Of a stretch of 64,000 nucleotides of DNA, positions 11,184-22,855 are shown piece by piece. Both the position numbers and the translations under genes were made by a program. Origin of the DNA: Cryptomeria japonica (lineage: Eukaryota; Streptophyta; Pinopsida; Cupressales; Cupressaceae); assembly GCF_030272615.1 (NCBI RefSeq), contig NC_081407.1, positions 99,803,897-99,867,896 on the forward strand. The letters are read 5' to 3'. How positions within the stretch are numbered: position 1 is the stretch's first letter; each line of letters begins with the position of its first letter. A model generated the notes under the pieces. That model was not told the origin of the DNA. It searched no databases and saw only the letters and a program-made list of their open reading frames with translations.

Positions 11184-11993
11184 ATATAGTTTTAGTTTAT
11201 AATAGAGATTTTGATTTCTCTCTCACTCCAATACGAGGATTATGGCAGATGTCAGTATGATAGTGTTTGTGTAAATGTGATTATATATATATAGGTTTTT
11301 CAGTTATGCTTCTATTGTGGAATTTAGCTGATATTCGAAGTGTGATTGTATAACTAGATGCATGGATTAAATTTGAGCTCTTAATTCATTGTTATAGATT
11401 TAGACTTGAAATGTGAAATTGGTAATAATGCACTTAGTTATTATATAGATTTAATCATACTAAAGTGAGTTTTTAATGTGTAATTGTGAATCAAGGAATT
11501 TTAATGAATTTTGGAAACATATTGTTAATTTGGATTAATGTAGTTGTAGGTGATATTTTTGTACTCCTTAATTTTATAACATAATTGCTCTTGTTACGAG
11601 ACCATGATATAATTGGTATTGCCCATCGAAATTGAGTACTTGTTGTTGTTGTTTGAATTATATTTGGCTTCTAGAGGCTTGGTCAAAGATAGAGTTTATT
11701 TTGTTCAAGTCTTCACTTTGTCCTTGATTGTTAAGATTGGCCCCTTGTAAGAGTACTCTGATAGCCGAGTCTTCCTTGTAGAGCATTATTGTACAACGTT
11801 TCCTGATGTTTTGGGTCAATGGACCTTAGTGTGTTGGATGTACCTTCCTATCCCTTTTGTTGTAATCCTTTGGAATCTTTTCTTACATGCAAATTTGAGT
11901 CATGCTTTGGTTGGAGTTCCGTCATCTTGTGATTTTGTTATCATGACCTTGAGTTTACTTTGTACCCTAGGTGCAAGTAGGGAGAATGGCTTC

Positions 11994-12316
11994 TATTGGG
12001 GGTCGAGACCCAAAGTGGTCACTAGGTTAACCCAATAGAAGTTTGGTAAACAAGTGATAACTTAATTAATGAACTTGGGTGTGTAGTTAGTACACATTAA
12101 TTAATATAATTCTTTGATGCCTCCTTGCTTGCAAACGCTTGTATAGGTTTGGGGTAAGTGGAGAAGGGCCTAGAATGGATTCCACAGACCTTGTCTCCTC
12201 GAGAGGTTGGTGTGGTCCACTAGTGTATATATGGGGGTCAGGGGTCAAGAGAGGTCACCAAGGTAACCCAAGATGGGGGTCGGGACCTAGTGAAGACCTA
12301 TCAGGGTAACCCATGA
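11994..12316. repeat. Three diverged copies of a GGGGGTC...TAACCCA segment
   Basis: Segments of about 40 bp starting GGGGGTC and ending GTTAACCCA or GTAACCCA occur near 11,996, 12,232 and 12,274. Each contains a GGTCAC- or GACCTA-like core. The last two are almost adjacent. No known class is recognised. Confidence 0.6.
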
Positions 12317-13078
12317 CATCCTTATGATGACACTCTTCCCGTTGCTACCTAGTGGTGACCTGTAGCTTTGTCCTTCCGTGAATTTTTGAGCTTCTGAAAG
12401 TGGTTGATTTTCTCATGCTTTTTGTTCTTCTATGTTTCTTTGGGCCTCTGGTGAATGGTTGTTATCTTGTGTATCTGTGGTATTCTCTTGTGAGCCTCTT
12501 GCTTGTTAAGTTTTGTTGATTCCTTGATAGTATTGATATGTTGATTCTCTTGTGAGTCATGTTGGTACCCTTGTATATCTTGCTTCCGCTTGGTGGGTCT
12601 GACTGGTACCTCCCAGCACAAGGGGTGGACCTATTTTGGTGCCACGTGATTGGGTGGAGTGCTTTTCGCACCCATTGGGTTTGGCTCTTCCAACTTCATG
12701 TTCAAGTTGGCTCGGAGAAGATTTGAAGACTATCATTGATGTACCAAATTTATATATACTTCCCTACATGGGACTTTTGGAGATTTGTATATTGTGGATC
12801 TATCATTTTGTATATGTATTTCTCATGTAAATTCTCGAGCAGTGTAATGAGAATTATTGTATCCATGTATTTTTTTGTAATGTAATGTAATTTATAATAG
12901 TTCCTTGTAATTATTTCAGTTGACATAAAACCTTATGTAGCATCGTTATGGGGCCTTGAGGATATTTGTTAATTGATTCATTATGTATTTGGTTTAACTG
13001 TACTTTAGCATTTGTTTATGTTATATTAATTGATTTAAAAAAAAAATCTTGCAATTTCTTGTTCATAGATGTTATGTC

Positions 13079-13698
13079 CTCTGGGACTCATGGCGGGGCA
13101 TGACAATAGTAACAAGAGATGTGTTGGTTGGAAAACTTGTTGCATTTGAGCTGAGTGAATTTGAAGAATCACATGGAAAGTCTGAGAGTGCATTTAGAGA
13201 AATAGCATCTATATCCAATAAGCAAAAATATGATCCTGATGAGTGCATATATCCAGATATGAAAGAGAAATAAGAGAAACAACAGAGCGAGAAAAAGAGC
13301 TTGATGAGCTTGAAGTATTGATTGCCTGGAGATTGCCTAAAGGTGTCGGTAAGTATGATGGAAAGTTGCCCTTGAAATGTTTTTCTTGTAATAAGATAAG
13401 AAATTTTGCTTCTAGATGCTCAGAGAGAATGGCTAAATATGACATACATGATAAGTTTGATAAGCATGATAGGAATGATAGATATGAGAAGCATGAAAAG
13501 TATTATAAGCCTTATAAGCCTAACCAAAAGTTTAGGAACCAAAAGAAATGTTATTATGATGCAAATGAAGGTGTTACAGATGATGAATCAGAAGGAGATG
13601 AAGTTGTGTTTATTGCCATTAAAGAAGATAGACCTGTACCTATTGGTTCCACTAGCTATTTTGTTGAGGAGAAAACTTTGGCTGCAAAGGTAGAATAA
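13079..13698 (+). pseudogene. Copia-2 gag, 5'-truncated
   Basis: The recognisable part starts in the middle of a copia gag (VTRDVLVGKLVAFELSEFEE) with no LTR or primer site upstream, so the 5' end of the element is missing. After a frame change near 13,250 a nucleocapsid-like knuckle follows (CFSCNKIRNFASRC), spaced CX2CX4-X4C but with Asn at the zinc-binding His position. Downstream is a Lys/Asp/Tyr-rich stretch, then a TAA (13,696-13,698) just before the protease. Gag would package the RNA; this copy is truncated and mutated. Confidence 0.82.
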
Positions 13699-13710
13699 AA
13701 AGGTGTATGG

Positions 13711-15080
13711 GTGATTGACAGCGGTTGTTCACATCATATGATGGACGATAAGAGCAAATTTGTAAGCATGGAAAGGTATGATGGTGGAATAGTTAGATTT
13801 GGAGATGATGAAGCCTGTGTAATCCGTGGGAGAGGTTCTATTTCTTTTGATGGTAAGCATAACACTGATGATGTCTTGTATGTTGAACATATGAAGCATA
13901 ATCTTTTGAGTGTTGGACAGATGGTTGGTAAGGGTTATGATCTACAATTCAAGGATGGTGAATGCAAGATCTTAAATGCCTCTGGTATAGAGATTACATC
14001 TGGGACTAAGACTAAAGGTAACATTTTTCATTTGAATGTTGGTGAGAAAAGTTGTTTGATTGCTAAGATAGATGAGAGTTGGTTGTGGAATAGAAGAATG
14101 TGTCATGTAAACTTTGATTCATTGATTAAGATTAGTTCTACACAAGTTGCTAGAAATATGCCCAAGATTCTTAAACCTGTTAATCCGATATGTAAGGAAT
14201 GTCAATTGGGTAAGAAAACAAAGGATTTCTTTCAAGAATAAATGGTATACATCTAATGGAATACTATATCTTGTGAATATTGACCTATGTGGACCTCCAA
14301 ATGTTAGGAGTGTGCAGGGTGATAGATACTTTATGCTGCTAATTGATAATTATTCCAGGATGATGTGGGTTGTCTTTTTTAAGGAAAAATCAAAAGCATT
14401 TGAGAAAATTAAGATATTCAAAGCTAAAGTTGAAATTGAGTCTGAATTGAAGTTGAAGTGTCTCAGATCTGATAGAGCTAGAGAATTATGTTCTGGTGAG
14501 TTCAGTTCATTATGTGAGATGCATGGAATCAGAGACAACTATCTGCTCCTAGAACCCCACAACAAAATGGAGTTGTTGAGAGAAAGAACCATATTGTTTT
14601 GGATGCTGCAAGAACTATGTTGATCGAAGGAAATGTTCCAAAGGTCTACTGGAGAGAAGCCATTAACACAATAGTCTATACATTTAACAGAGTTCATATC
14701 AAAGGTGATATTGGTAAGACCCCTTATAAGCTTTGGTTTGCTCATGTTCCTACTATGAAATATTTCAAAGTTTTTGGTAGCAAATGTTATATCAAGAGAG
14801 ATGAGGATATTGGATAGTTTGATGCTAGAAGTGATGAAGGTATATTTTTGGGATATTCTACAAAGAGTAAAGCCTACTGATGCTTAATAAGAGACCGATA
14901 AAGATAGTTGAGAGTGAAAATATCAAGATAGATGAGAACCCTGGGAAGGAGATTAGAGCTTATGATGATGGTCAAGATGTTGTTTTAACTCCTATTCAAC
15001 CTAAAGAGTCTAAGAAGAATGATCTGGTAGAGACTGTTAATCCGGATGTTGATACTGCTGGAAGATGTGCAGGAACCTAA
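13711..15080 (+). pseudogene. Copia-2 protease and integrase, broken
   Basis: The protease active site reads VIDSGCSHHM (DSG triad). The gag-pre-integrase region follows (WLWNRRMCHVNFDSL, then CKECQLGK), giving parts of the integrase zinc finger. A frame change near 14,240 leads into the catalytic core, with the first Asp in VNIDLCGP and the second in LRSDRARE. A further single-base frame change near 14,550 precedes PQQNGVVERKN, so the catalytic Glu survives here. The remainder (FGSKCYIKRDEDIG) hits TAG at 14,815-14,817 and continues as acidic linker. Integrase would insert the cDNA into the genome. Confidence 0.85.
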
Positions 15081-16280
15081 GGATCAGAACAAACAAAAGA
15101 CTCTGAGGTATGTTAAATTGAATCATTCTGAGAATTGGATTATTGGTGATAAGAATAAAGGTGTGATGACTAGAAGAAGGTTAGTTGCAGAAGAAGTATG
15201 TTTGATTTCTAAAATTGAACCTAAAGATGTTGTTGAAGCCTATAAAAATGATAACTGGATAAGAGCCATGGAAGAAGAGTTAGATCAGATTGAAAAGAAT
15301 AACACTTGGGAACTTGTTCCTAGACCTAAGGATAAAAATGTTATTGGTACTAAATGGGCTTTTAGGAAAAAATAGAATGAAGACGATGAAGTAGTCAAAA
15401 ATAAAGCTAGACTGGTCTACAAAGGATATTCACAACAAGAAGCAATTGATTATGAGACCTTTGCTCCAGTTGCTAGAATTGAAGTTGTTCGACTGTTACT
15501 TGCTTATGTTGCTTATAAATATTTCAAGGTAATCAGATGGTTGTCAAATCTGCATTTTTGAATGGTGATCTAGAGGAAGAGGTCTACATTGAACAACTTG
15601 ATGGATTTTCACTATAGGATGATGGAGACATGGTATGTAAGTTGAAGAAAGCATTGTATGGATTGAAACAAGCTCCTAGAACCTGGTATGCTAGATTAGA
15701 CAAATACTTGTTGAAATTGGGATTTACTAAAGGTGTTGTTGACAGTAAGTTGTACTTGAAGATTGAAAATGATAACATTCTTACTGTTGAAGTATTTGTT
15801 GATGACATTATCTTTGGTGGTAATGATGATATGAGTATGAAGTTTGTTGGTGATATGCATAAAGAATTTGAAATGTCTATGATTGGTGAAATGAAGTTTT
15901 TCTTAGATTTGCAGACTGCACAGACAGAAAAAGGCATCTTTATATCTCAAACTAAGTATGTGAAGGAACTGTTGAAGAAGTTTGGACTAGATGATTCCAA
16001 ACCGATTGGAACTCCTATGGTGACTAGTTGTAAATTGCCCAAACATGATGAATATCTAAAAGCTAATCAAAGTTTGTACACATCTATGGTTGGTGGACTA
16101 CTATATCTTACTCAAACTAGGCCTGACATTATGCATGTTGTGTGTATGGCTGCTAGATATCAAGTTTATCCGAAGGAGAGTCATGTCACTGTTGTTAAGA
16201 GAATATTCAGATATCTAAAGGGAACTGTGGATTATGGTTTATGGTATCCAAAGAATGATGATTTCATGTTGTGTGCCTAC
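15046..16280 (+). pseudogene. Copia-2 reverse transcriptase, broken and split by a gypsy element
   Basis: The RT begins around DNWIRAMEEELDQIEKN with a stop (TAG, 15,373-15,375) where the family usually has Gln. After a frame change near 15,530 the motifs [30 protein letters not shown] and the catalytic FVDD (VEVFVDDIIFGG; Phe instead of the more common Tyr) follow. The LLYLTQTRPDI and IFRYLKGTVDYGL blocks are present. The sequence stops at CCTAC (16,276-16,280), where an Athila-like element has inserted. The reading resumes at 28,021 with the RNase H Asp motif. This is the longest coding piece of Copia-2. Confidence 0.88.
16276..16280. other. Left target duplication CCTAC of the Athila-like element
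   Basis: CCTAC here and at 28,021-28,025 flank the gypsy element exactly. Removing the element and one copy restores the RNase H reading frame of Copia-2, which confirms both junctions. Confidence 0.92.
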
Positions 16281-17551
16281 CGATTAGATGAGATATTATC
16301 TCCTTTTATTCCTAGAACTCATAAGTTTTTTTCATGTTTTAATTTGTATCATGGGATGTTAATGATGTATTAAATTTTGAATATGCATTTTAGATGTTAA
16401 CTAAACCCATTAAATCATGTTTTTTCTTTGCCATTTATTCATGTAGCCATGTGATTTGTTCTTGTTGCCATAAGAATTGTCATAGGTGATATCATATGTG
16501 AAATGAATAAGTGTTATGATTAATTAAAATAGATATGTATATGCTTGTATGTTCTCTCTTTTCAATTGTAGGAATAAATGAGATGTTGTGGTGAAGGTTG
16601 TCTCACCACGTCGAGAAGGCAGTTTGAGATATTCAAGGGGCGACTAAAAGTTCAAATCAGCAAAGAGGATAATGGGCATGAGGAATGACAAAGGAGTAGC
16701 AGGGCACACAAGACTCATTTATGTCTGACTTTAGTGAGCATCAATCTTGTTATACCGCCACACTATATTCTTGGTTGTAGTTTGGTGTAGATCCACATTT
16801 TTAGTGGCTTAACTCCGACTGTTCTCCTTCATGAATGTTATCCGCCTCTTCTCATCGGCGTGATCTTAATTGTAGGAAGTTGTAATTTGTTTTAAATAAG
16901 TGTCTTTGCCTCTTCTCTAAGGTTAGAAAGAAAGAGAGGGACAAAGAGTAGAAGATTTAGAAATAAAGTTGCAGAGTGTTTTAGTCTTCTTTTGTTCTGA
17001 ATGATTTATCGACTTTTGAAAAACAATGAATAAAGTTATGTTATTCTGAGCACTTAGAGTTATTTTGGAAGCTTGGATACACTCATCCAAGGGGGCCCAC
17101 TTGGTGAGTGTTCCTGTGCCTTTGTTAAATTTAGTTTTCCATTTCTATTGTAGTAGACATCCTGGCATTGATTGTTCCTGCAACCACTGGAAACAGATCC
17201 ATTGATTGTTGCTGCAGCCAAAGCAAACAAAGTAATTCCTATTTGACAGCTTTGGGCTTAGTTAACATTTCTTTAAGTGGGTTTTATGTTAATGCAGAGT
17301 TTTCCTATAGCCATTTAGTTGTTTTAATTCTTTCTTGCTTATCCCAAAAAGATTTTAGTTGCTACAGTAATGCAGGATAGCTATCACAGAAACTTAGTGC
17401 ATATATAATGCAGACCCATTTCAAGTAATATGTCGTTGGGTTGATAATCAAATGAACTTCAGTTATGGAGATAGTAAGTTCACAGAGTGAATGTCCAAAT
17501 TTCAGGTTGAGACTTTAACTATAGTTATCATTCTTATTGGTGGAGCAAAGA
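16281..17551 (+). repeat. Athila-like 5' LTR
   Basis: This 1,271-bp LTR aligns throughout with the 3' LTR. It begins CGATTAGATG where the 3' LTR has TGATGAGATG, and ends AAAGA where the 3' LTR ends AAACA. Both terminal dinucleotides are therefore mutated in this copy. The boundary is fixed by the target duplication on the left and the primer site on the right. Confidence 0.9.
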
Positions 17552-17555
17552 TTTT

Positions 17556-17573
17556 TGGCGCCATTGTTGGGGA
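17556..17573 (+). other. Athila-like primer-binding site (tRNA-Asp type)
   Basis: TGGCGCCATTGTTGGGGA lies four bases after the LTR. It resembles the primer site typical of Athila elements, attributed in that group to tRNA-Asp. Confidence 0.85.
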
Positions 17574-17674
17574 TGGTGTCAAACTAAGAACTTGTTATGG
17601 TTATTATCTTTTTGGTTTTCAGTTTAGTTGTCTTTGATATCCCAGTTTGTCTAAAGTAATTCTTATGAATCTGC

Positions 17675-19400
17675 ATGCATAGGCAAAGAAGAGATGCTCA
17701 AGGTAGATTCCTTCCAAACTGTCCTAATCATATAAGACTCAATCCATATGACCCCCTAGATGTAAATCCTTTTTCTATACTATATCAAAACCCAAAAAAT
17801 TTGAACCATCCTGAATTTGAACTTCCTGAGAAGAGCCTCCATTTTCTCTTTGGACCTCCAGAAGAGGGACTTCATTTAGTGAATTCTCCCCAAAGTCCAA
17901 TGCAATGAAATCCACCCCCTAATGGGAATAACCCACCTCCACCTGTGGCACCAACATTTGAGTTCCCTATTTCTGATCAGCATGATAATGTTAATCTCAA
18001 GAACATTCCAGCTTCTTCCCTCCCTAAATTCTATGGATTAGTGACAAAGGACCCAAACACATTCTTGTTTGAGTTTGATGTCCTCTCTAGAAGTTTTGAT
18101 TATACTACAGATGCCCATAGACTCAAAATATTCCCTGCCACTTTGAAAGAATCATCTTTAAGATGGTTTATGAGTCTAGAGAGTAGCACAATCACTACAT
18201 GGGATGAGATGAAATGATTGTTTCTCATGAAATACAAGGATTATTGTAGAGGCATTGACCGCCATGGGGATGATATTTTTAGAATGACATAGAAAGAAGA
18301 TGAGAGTCTAGAAGATTATCTGGAGAGGTTTTTATTCAGTGTCAAAAAGTCCAAGCAAAGCACTCTAAATGAAGAGTCTCTGAAGCTAATATTTTTGAGA
18401 GGAATCGGTGATGAATGCATAGATGCTTTGGATCTTATGGGAGGAGGTGACATAACACAATCCATGGAATTACATTGGACAAATTTGTCAGAAGTATTCC
18501 AGATCTGCTTCTAAAAAGAGTAGGTGTTTCAAGTCAGGAGTTTCTTCATCAACATATGGTAATGGAGTTTCTAGAATGGAACTTAGCCATTTGTTGAAGG
18601 ATTTTAAGGAGGATATCATAAACAAAATGGCTACTCAATTGGACACACTTTCAGCTAAGAAGAAGCACGAGGAAGCTAATACAGTTCTTGCAAAATTTTG
18701 CCCCCATTGTAGACAAAGGAAAAGAGACTACAGATGTAAAATGGTTGCAAATCTTGAAGTTCCTAATTTCAAGACAATACAAGGTGATGATGAACAAGTT
18801 TTCTATGTTTCTCAGAGATGGCCAAATTTTCCAAGACAAGGTATGCCTCCTGATCCACTTTCTTTTTCTGGTTATAGTGGAAATCCTTATGTACCAAATA
18901 ATCAATGGCAATCTCCATATGCTCAAAATTTTGGTAGTTATCCAAATTCGTATGGCCCTCAAAGCCAAGGGAAACATTTTGCCAATCAAACTCCACAGTG
19001 GCAGCAACCACAAGGAAATTGGTCTCCACCTCAAGAACCATGGCAGCAATTTCAAGGAAATTGGCAATCTACTCCTCAATGGAGGGGGGGTCAGTCATGG
19101 ACAAATCAGTCGTCTGGATATCAACAACCTATGCACCACTCACAACTGCCCGCAATAACGCCTCCTCCTACAACCACTACTGTCCCACCTAAATCCACAC
19201 AGTTTCCCACTCAACCAATGTCGAATCCTAATAGAAAATCTCAGCAACAGCAACAAGTTTATTCAGCTGATTCTAATCAATACCCAACCTATTCTCTATC
19301 TATAAGTGATATTCACCTCAGATCTGGGACAACTTTGCCTAACCCGTCCCCACCAGTAGATACCAAAAGAACAAGAAATCTCTAGTCCAACAATCCCAAT
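17675..19400 (+). pseudogene. Athila-like gag, broken
   Basis: The product starts around MHRQRRDAQGRFLPN. It continues in the same frame across a TGA (17,906-17,908) to a retrotransposon-gag domain (SLPKFYGLVTKDPNTFLFEF, then LRWFMSL and a TTWDEM segment), followed by TGA at 18,215-18,217 and TAG near 18,290. After a frame change the C-terminal part (18,576-19,385) has a CPHC pair, only partly resembling a zinc knuckle. A long linker rich in Gln, Pro, Trp, Asn and Ser follows, ending in HLRSGTTLP, a motif often seen near the end of Athila gag. Gag would form the particle. Confidence 0.82.
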
Positions 19401-19548
19401 ACCTCAAAATCAGCAAATACCTCCATTTCCTCAGAGGTTGCAAGAAAAAGAGATTCTTCCAGAACAGGAACAAAGTTTTGATATTATAGATCAGCTGAAA
19501 CACGTACATGTTAAAATTACATTGTTATGAGCTATTAAGGATGTCCTT

Positions 19549-20018
19549 GTGTACAGTAAGGCACTTAGGGAAGCATGTCCAAAGAAGCTTGGTAGAAAGA
19601 AAAAAGATCCACAAACAGTGCATGTAATGAGTCAAGTGGCTAATATCATGTTAGGAAAAGTTTCAATTCCTAAGTATGTTGATCTTGGTAGCCCTGTTGT
19701 GAATATAGTCATCAATGGCACTCAGATAAAGAATTATTTGATAGATTTGGGAGCAACCATTAATGTCATGACAAGGGATATTATGCAGCGGCTTGAAATA
19801 ACTAGTCTTAAACTTACACCTACAGTCCTACAACTTGCCGACAATTCCACAGTTTGACCTGATGGTATGATTGAAGATATAGTTGTTGCTTTAGATTCTT
19901 GGGAATACCCTACAGACTTTATGATCATGTCTCCTAAGGCCACATTGGGAGGATGTCCAGTGATTTTGGGAAGACCTTGGCTTGCTATAGCTGATGCATA
20001 TATTGGATGTCGGTGAGG
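19549..20018 (+). pseudogene. Athila-like protease, broken
   Basis: An aspartic protease region with YLIDLGATINVM at the active site. The DLGA form, rather than DSG/DTG, is normal for Athila and Tat elements. Downstream lies the flap-region consensus VILGRPWLA near 19,965. A TGA (19,855-19,857) interrupts it where Arg is plausible (CGA to TGA), and a second TGA follows near 20,016. The protease would process the gag-pol polyprotein. Confidence 0.82.
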
Positions 20019-20022
20019 GGAA

Positions 20023-20601
20023 ATGACTATCTCAGATGAAAATACTACTAAAACTCTAGCTCTGTATTCTCCTGCTCGGCCCCAATTTGATCAACAACAA
20101 GCCGTTTGGCCTAACTTGGGAGAAGAATTTAAAGAAGGAGTTGACTCTATCAATCACCTTATGATGATTAATAGAGAACGATTCGTTCAACTTCATGATG
20201 ATGAATCGATTCTCTATAAAATTTTGACAAATGAATTAAGACAAGAGCAACAATCGCAAGAGTTAGTATCAAATATTTCAGAATTAGACTTTCCTGCAGC
20301 CACTAATATTTTGCATACTCTGTTGCCGCAAGAAGTCTGCACGTCTCATTTTTTTAAAGTATCTCAGATTGATCTTACTATCAAAGTGGAAGTTGATTCA
20401 AACAAATATTTGAATATCAATAGTAAACTCACAAAATCCCAAAGTGTAGCACTTTTGGACTTGCTCAAATGTCATAAAAATGTTTTTGCATGGGATTACA
20501 AGGACATGCATGGAATTGATCCTACAATTTGTACCCACCGTATATACATAAAAGAAGACTGTAGACCACTTAGACAACCATAGAGAATAATCAATCAGGC
20601 T
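20023..20601 (+). pseudogene. Athila-like pol linker and RT N-terminus, broken
   Basis: This 186-codon segment ends in the RT-preceding consensus: LLDLLKCHKNVFAWDYKDM, then a THRIYIKED segment and RPLRQP. TAG (20,581-20,583) stands where Gln is expected. The frame is then cut by a DNA transposon at 20,602, and RT resumes at about 21,595 with SLREMVKEELQKLL. Confidence 0.82.
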
Positions 20602-21594
20602 GGGTGAACTCACAATACTGGTTCCCACTTTTTGACCAACTTTGACACTTAGATGAACATTTTGCAAAAAACCTTCACTTTCCGACACCTATAACTTTTA
20701 AATCGTTAAGAATTTGAAGATGATGTAAACTAGTGATTTGTAACATCCTTTTTGTAGATTCTAAATATATTTTTTTCAAATTTTTTTGAATAAAATTTTA
20801 TTGATTTTTCCATCTCCCTCAAAAGTAGTTTTTTACAGGAAACAACAATTTTTAAGAGTGATGTGCATCCCGAAATGTATAAATTTTTTTCTATAAATGA
20901 TAAAAACTCATCTCTTTTAAATTTGGGTTTGTAACATCAATACCCAGGGCATGCAGTTGATTTGATAGTGATATGTTGAATATTTTTTATTTTATTAAGT
21001 TTTGAAGTCCGACTAATTATAATTTAGATATAGGTGTACGTTTGAACACATAACTTGCTCTATATATATCAAAATTAAGTTTTATTTTTTTTGTTAGAAA
21101 GAAGACATCAATACCTAGGGCATAGATATTTTTCAAAAAAAATTTGAATTAGTTTGCTATTTTACCCAATGCATTGAACAAAGAAGTTCATGTTCGGTGA
21201 AAAACCTACATTCATAAAAAATAAAATAAAAATATATTAATAAACTTAAATATATTAAAAATTATACTATTTGGAAAGCTTATAATAAGGACTAAATCCT
21301 CAAGAAAATGAAACTTCTAAATGAATTCGTTTGACCCCTCAAAAGCTAATGTAAAATTGGTTTTTTATCAGCATTTGATAGATGCAAAGGAGACTCCATT
21401 GCAAGTATGATTTAGAAGTAGAGAGGTTCTATCTAAGAAATTTTGATCTAAGAGCCTTTGATCTAACTCTCTTCAATTAATTACTTCAAATGGGACCTCT
21501 TAAAGCTTAAATAATTATATTTTCCAAAAAATGTATGATTTCAGCAAAAATCAGGATGTACCAAAAAGTGGGAACCAGCTTTGTGAGTTCACCC
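20602..21594. mobile_element. 993-bp non-autonomous DNA transposon with 33-bp terminal inverted repeats
   Basis: The ends are inverted repeats: GGGTGAACTCACAA... at 20,602-20,634 and its reverse complement at 21,562-21,594, matching at 31 of 33 positions. The inside is AT-rich with no transposase. It interrupts the Athila-like pol between RPLRQP and SLREMVKEE. I could not settle a target duplication: the junctions read AGGCT|GGG and CCC|TCCTT, so superfamily assignment is open. It is best described as a MITE-like non-autonomous element. Confidence 0.85.
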
Positions 21595-22825
21595 TCCTTC
21601 ATTAAGAGAAATGGTTAAAGAGGAATTGCAAAAATTATTAAATGTTGGATTTATCTATCCTATTTCGGATAGTCAATGGGTGTCAACTTTAGTGATAGTT
21701 CCTAAGAAAGGAGGAAAATGACGAGTATGTGTGGATTATAGAGCTTTTAACTTGGCAACCATAAAAGATAATTTCTTATTACCATTTGTGGATCAGGTAT
21801 TAGATTCCTTAGCAGGGAAGTGGTACTTCTCATTTCTTGATGTATTTGGTGGCTACAACCAGATTCAAATTGCCCCAGAGGATCAAGAAAAGACTACATT
21901 TACTTGTCCTTGGGGAACATATGCATATTTTGTTCTTCCTTTTGGATTATGTAATGCTCCAGCTACATTTCAAAGAGCAGTGATAAGCATATTTTTAGAT
22001 ATTTCCCAAGACAACATGGAAATCTATATGGAAGATTTTACAACCTATGGTTCAGAATTTGAAGAGGCATTGAAGAACCTAAAGAAAGTTTTGCAATGGT
22101 GTGAAAACTGCAATTTATCATTGAATAGTGAAAAGTGCTTCATGATGATGCATGAAGGTATAGTTCTCAGTCATCATATCTCTATAAATGGAATACAAGT
22201 TGACCCAACAAAAATAGAAGTTATTCAAAATATCACTGCACCGGTAAAGAAAAAAGATGTTAGGAGATTTCTCGGTCATGTTGGATATTATAGGAGGTTT
22301 ATCAAATATTTCAACAAAATTACAGGTCCTTTATATTCTCTTTTGACCAAGGATATGGAATTTAATTAGACTTCCTCATGCAATGAAGCTTTCATGAAGC
22401 TCAAACAAGCATTGACCCAAGCACCAGTTCTTAAGGGTCCAAACGGGTCCTTACCATTTCATATTCATACAGATGCATCAAATTATGTCATAGGAGCAGT
22501 TTTGGGACAAAAGATTGACAATTTGGAGAGTGCAATTTATTATATAAACAAGAACATGCAGGGGCCTAAGCTTAATTACATTATCACTGAAAAAGAAATG
22601 TTAGCAGTTATATATGCACTCAACAAATTCAGGCATTATATAACAGGATATCCGATATTTGTGCATACTGATCTTACCGCAATTAGATATCTCATGAATA
22701 AACCTTCAATTATAGGAAGATTGGCTCACTGGTTACTGTTGATGCAGGAATTTGATATTACAGTTGTTGATAAACCAAGAAAGTCCAATGTGGTTGCAGA
22801 TTATCTTTCTAGGCTTCAATTGTAG
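21595..22825 (+). pseudogene. Athila-like reverse transcriptase and RNase H, broken
   Basis: Gypsy RT motifs occur in order: VGFIYPISDSQWVS, VCVDYRAFNLATIKD, the FSFLDVFGGYNQIQIAPEDQ block, GLCNAPATFQRAV, then the active site IYMEDF. Athila elements have two Asp at this site (xMDDF); here the first is Glu, so polymerase activity would be lost. The RRFLGHVGYYRRFI tether and RNase H follow, with FHIHTDASNYVIGAVLGQ, TEKEMLAVIYAL and VADYLSRLQL. Stops at 21,719-21,721 and 22,367-22,369 both sit where Trp is expected (TGG to TGA or TAG). One frame runs from 21,731 to 22,825 apart from one stop. Confidence 0.9.
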
Positions 22826-22855
22826 GATGATCATGCATCCATAGATGATGCTTTT

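Noticed and set aside
18651-19079. Antisense ORFs opposite the Athila gag linker
   Set aside because: They are shadows of the Gln/Pro/Trp-rich gag frame on the opposite strand.
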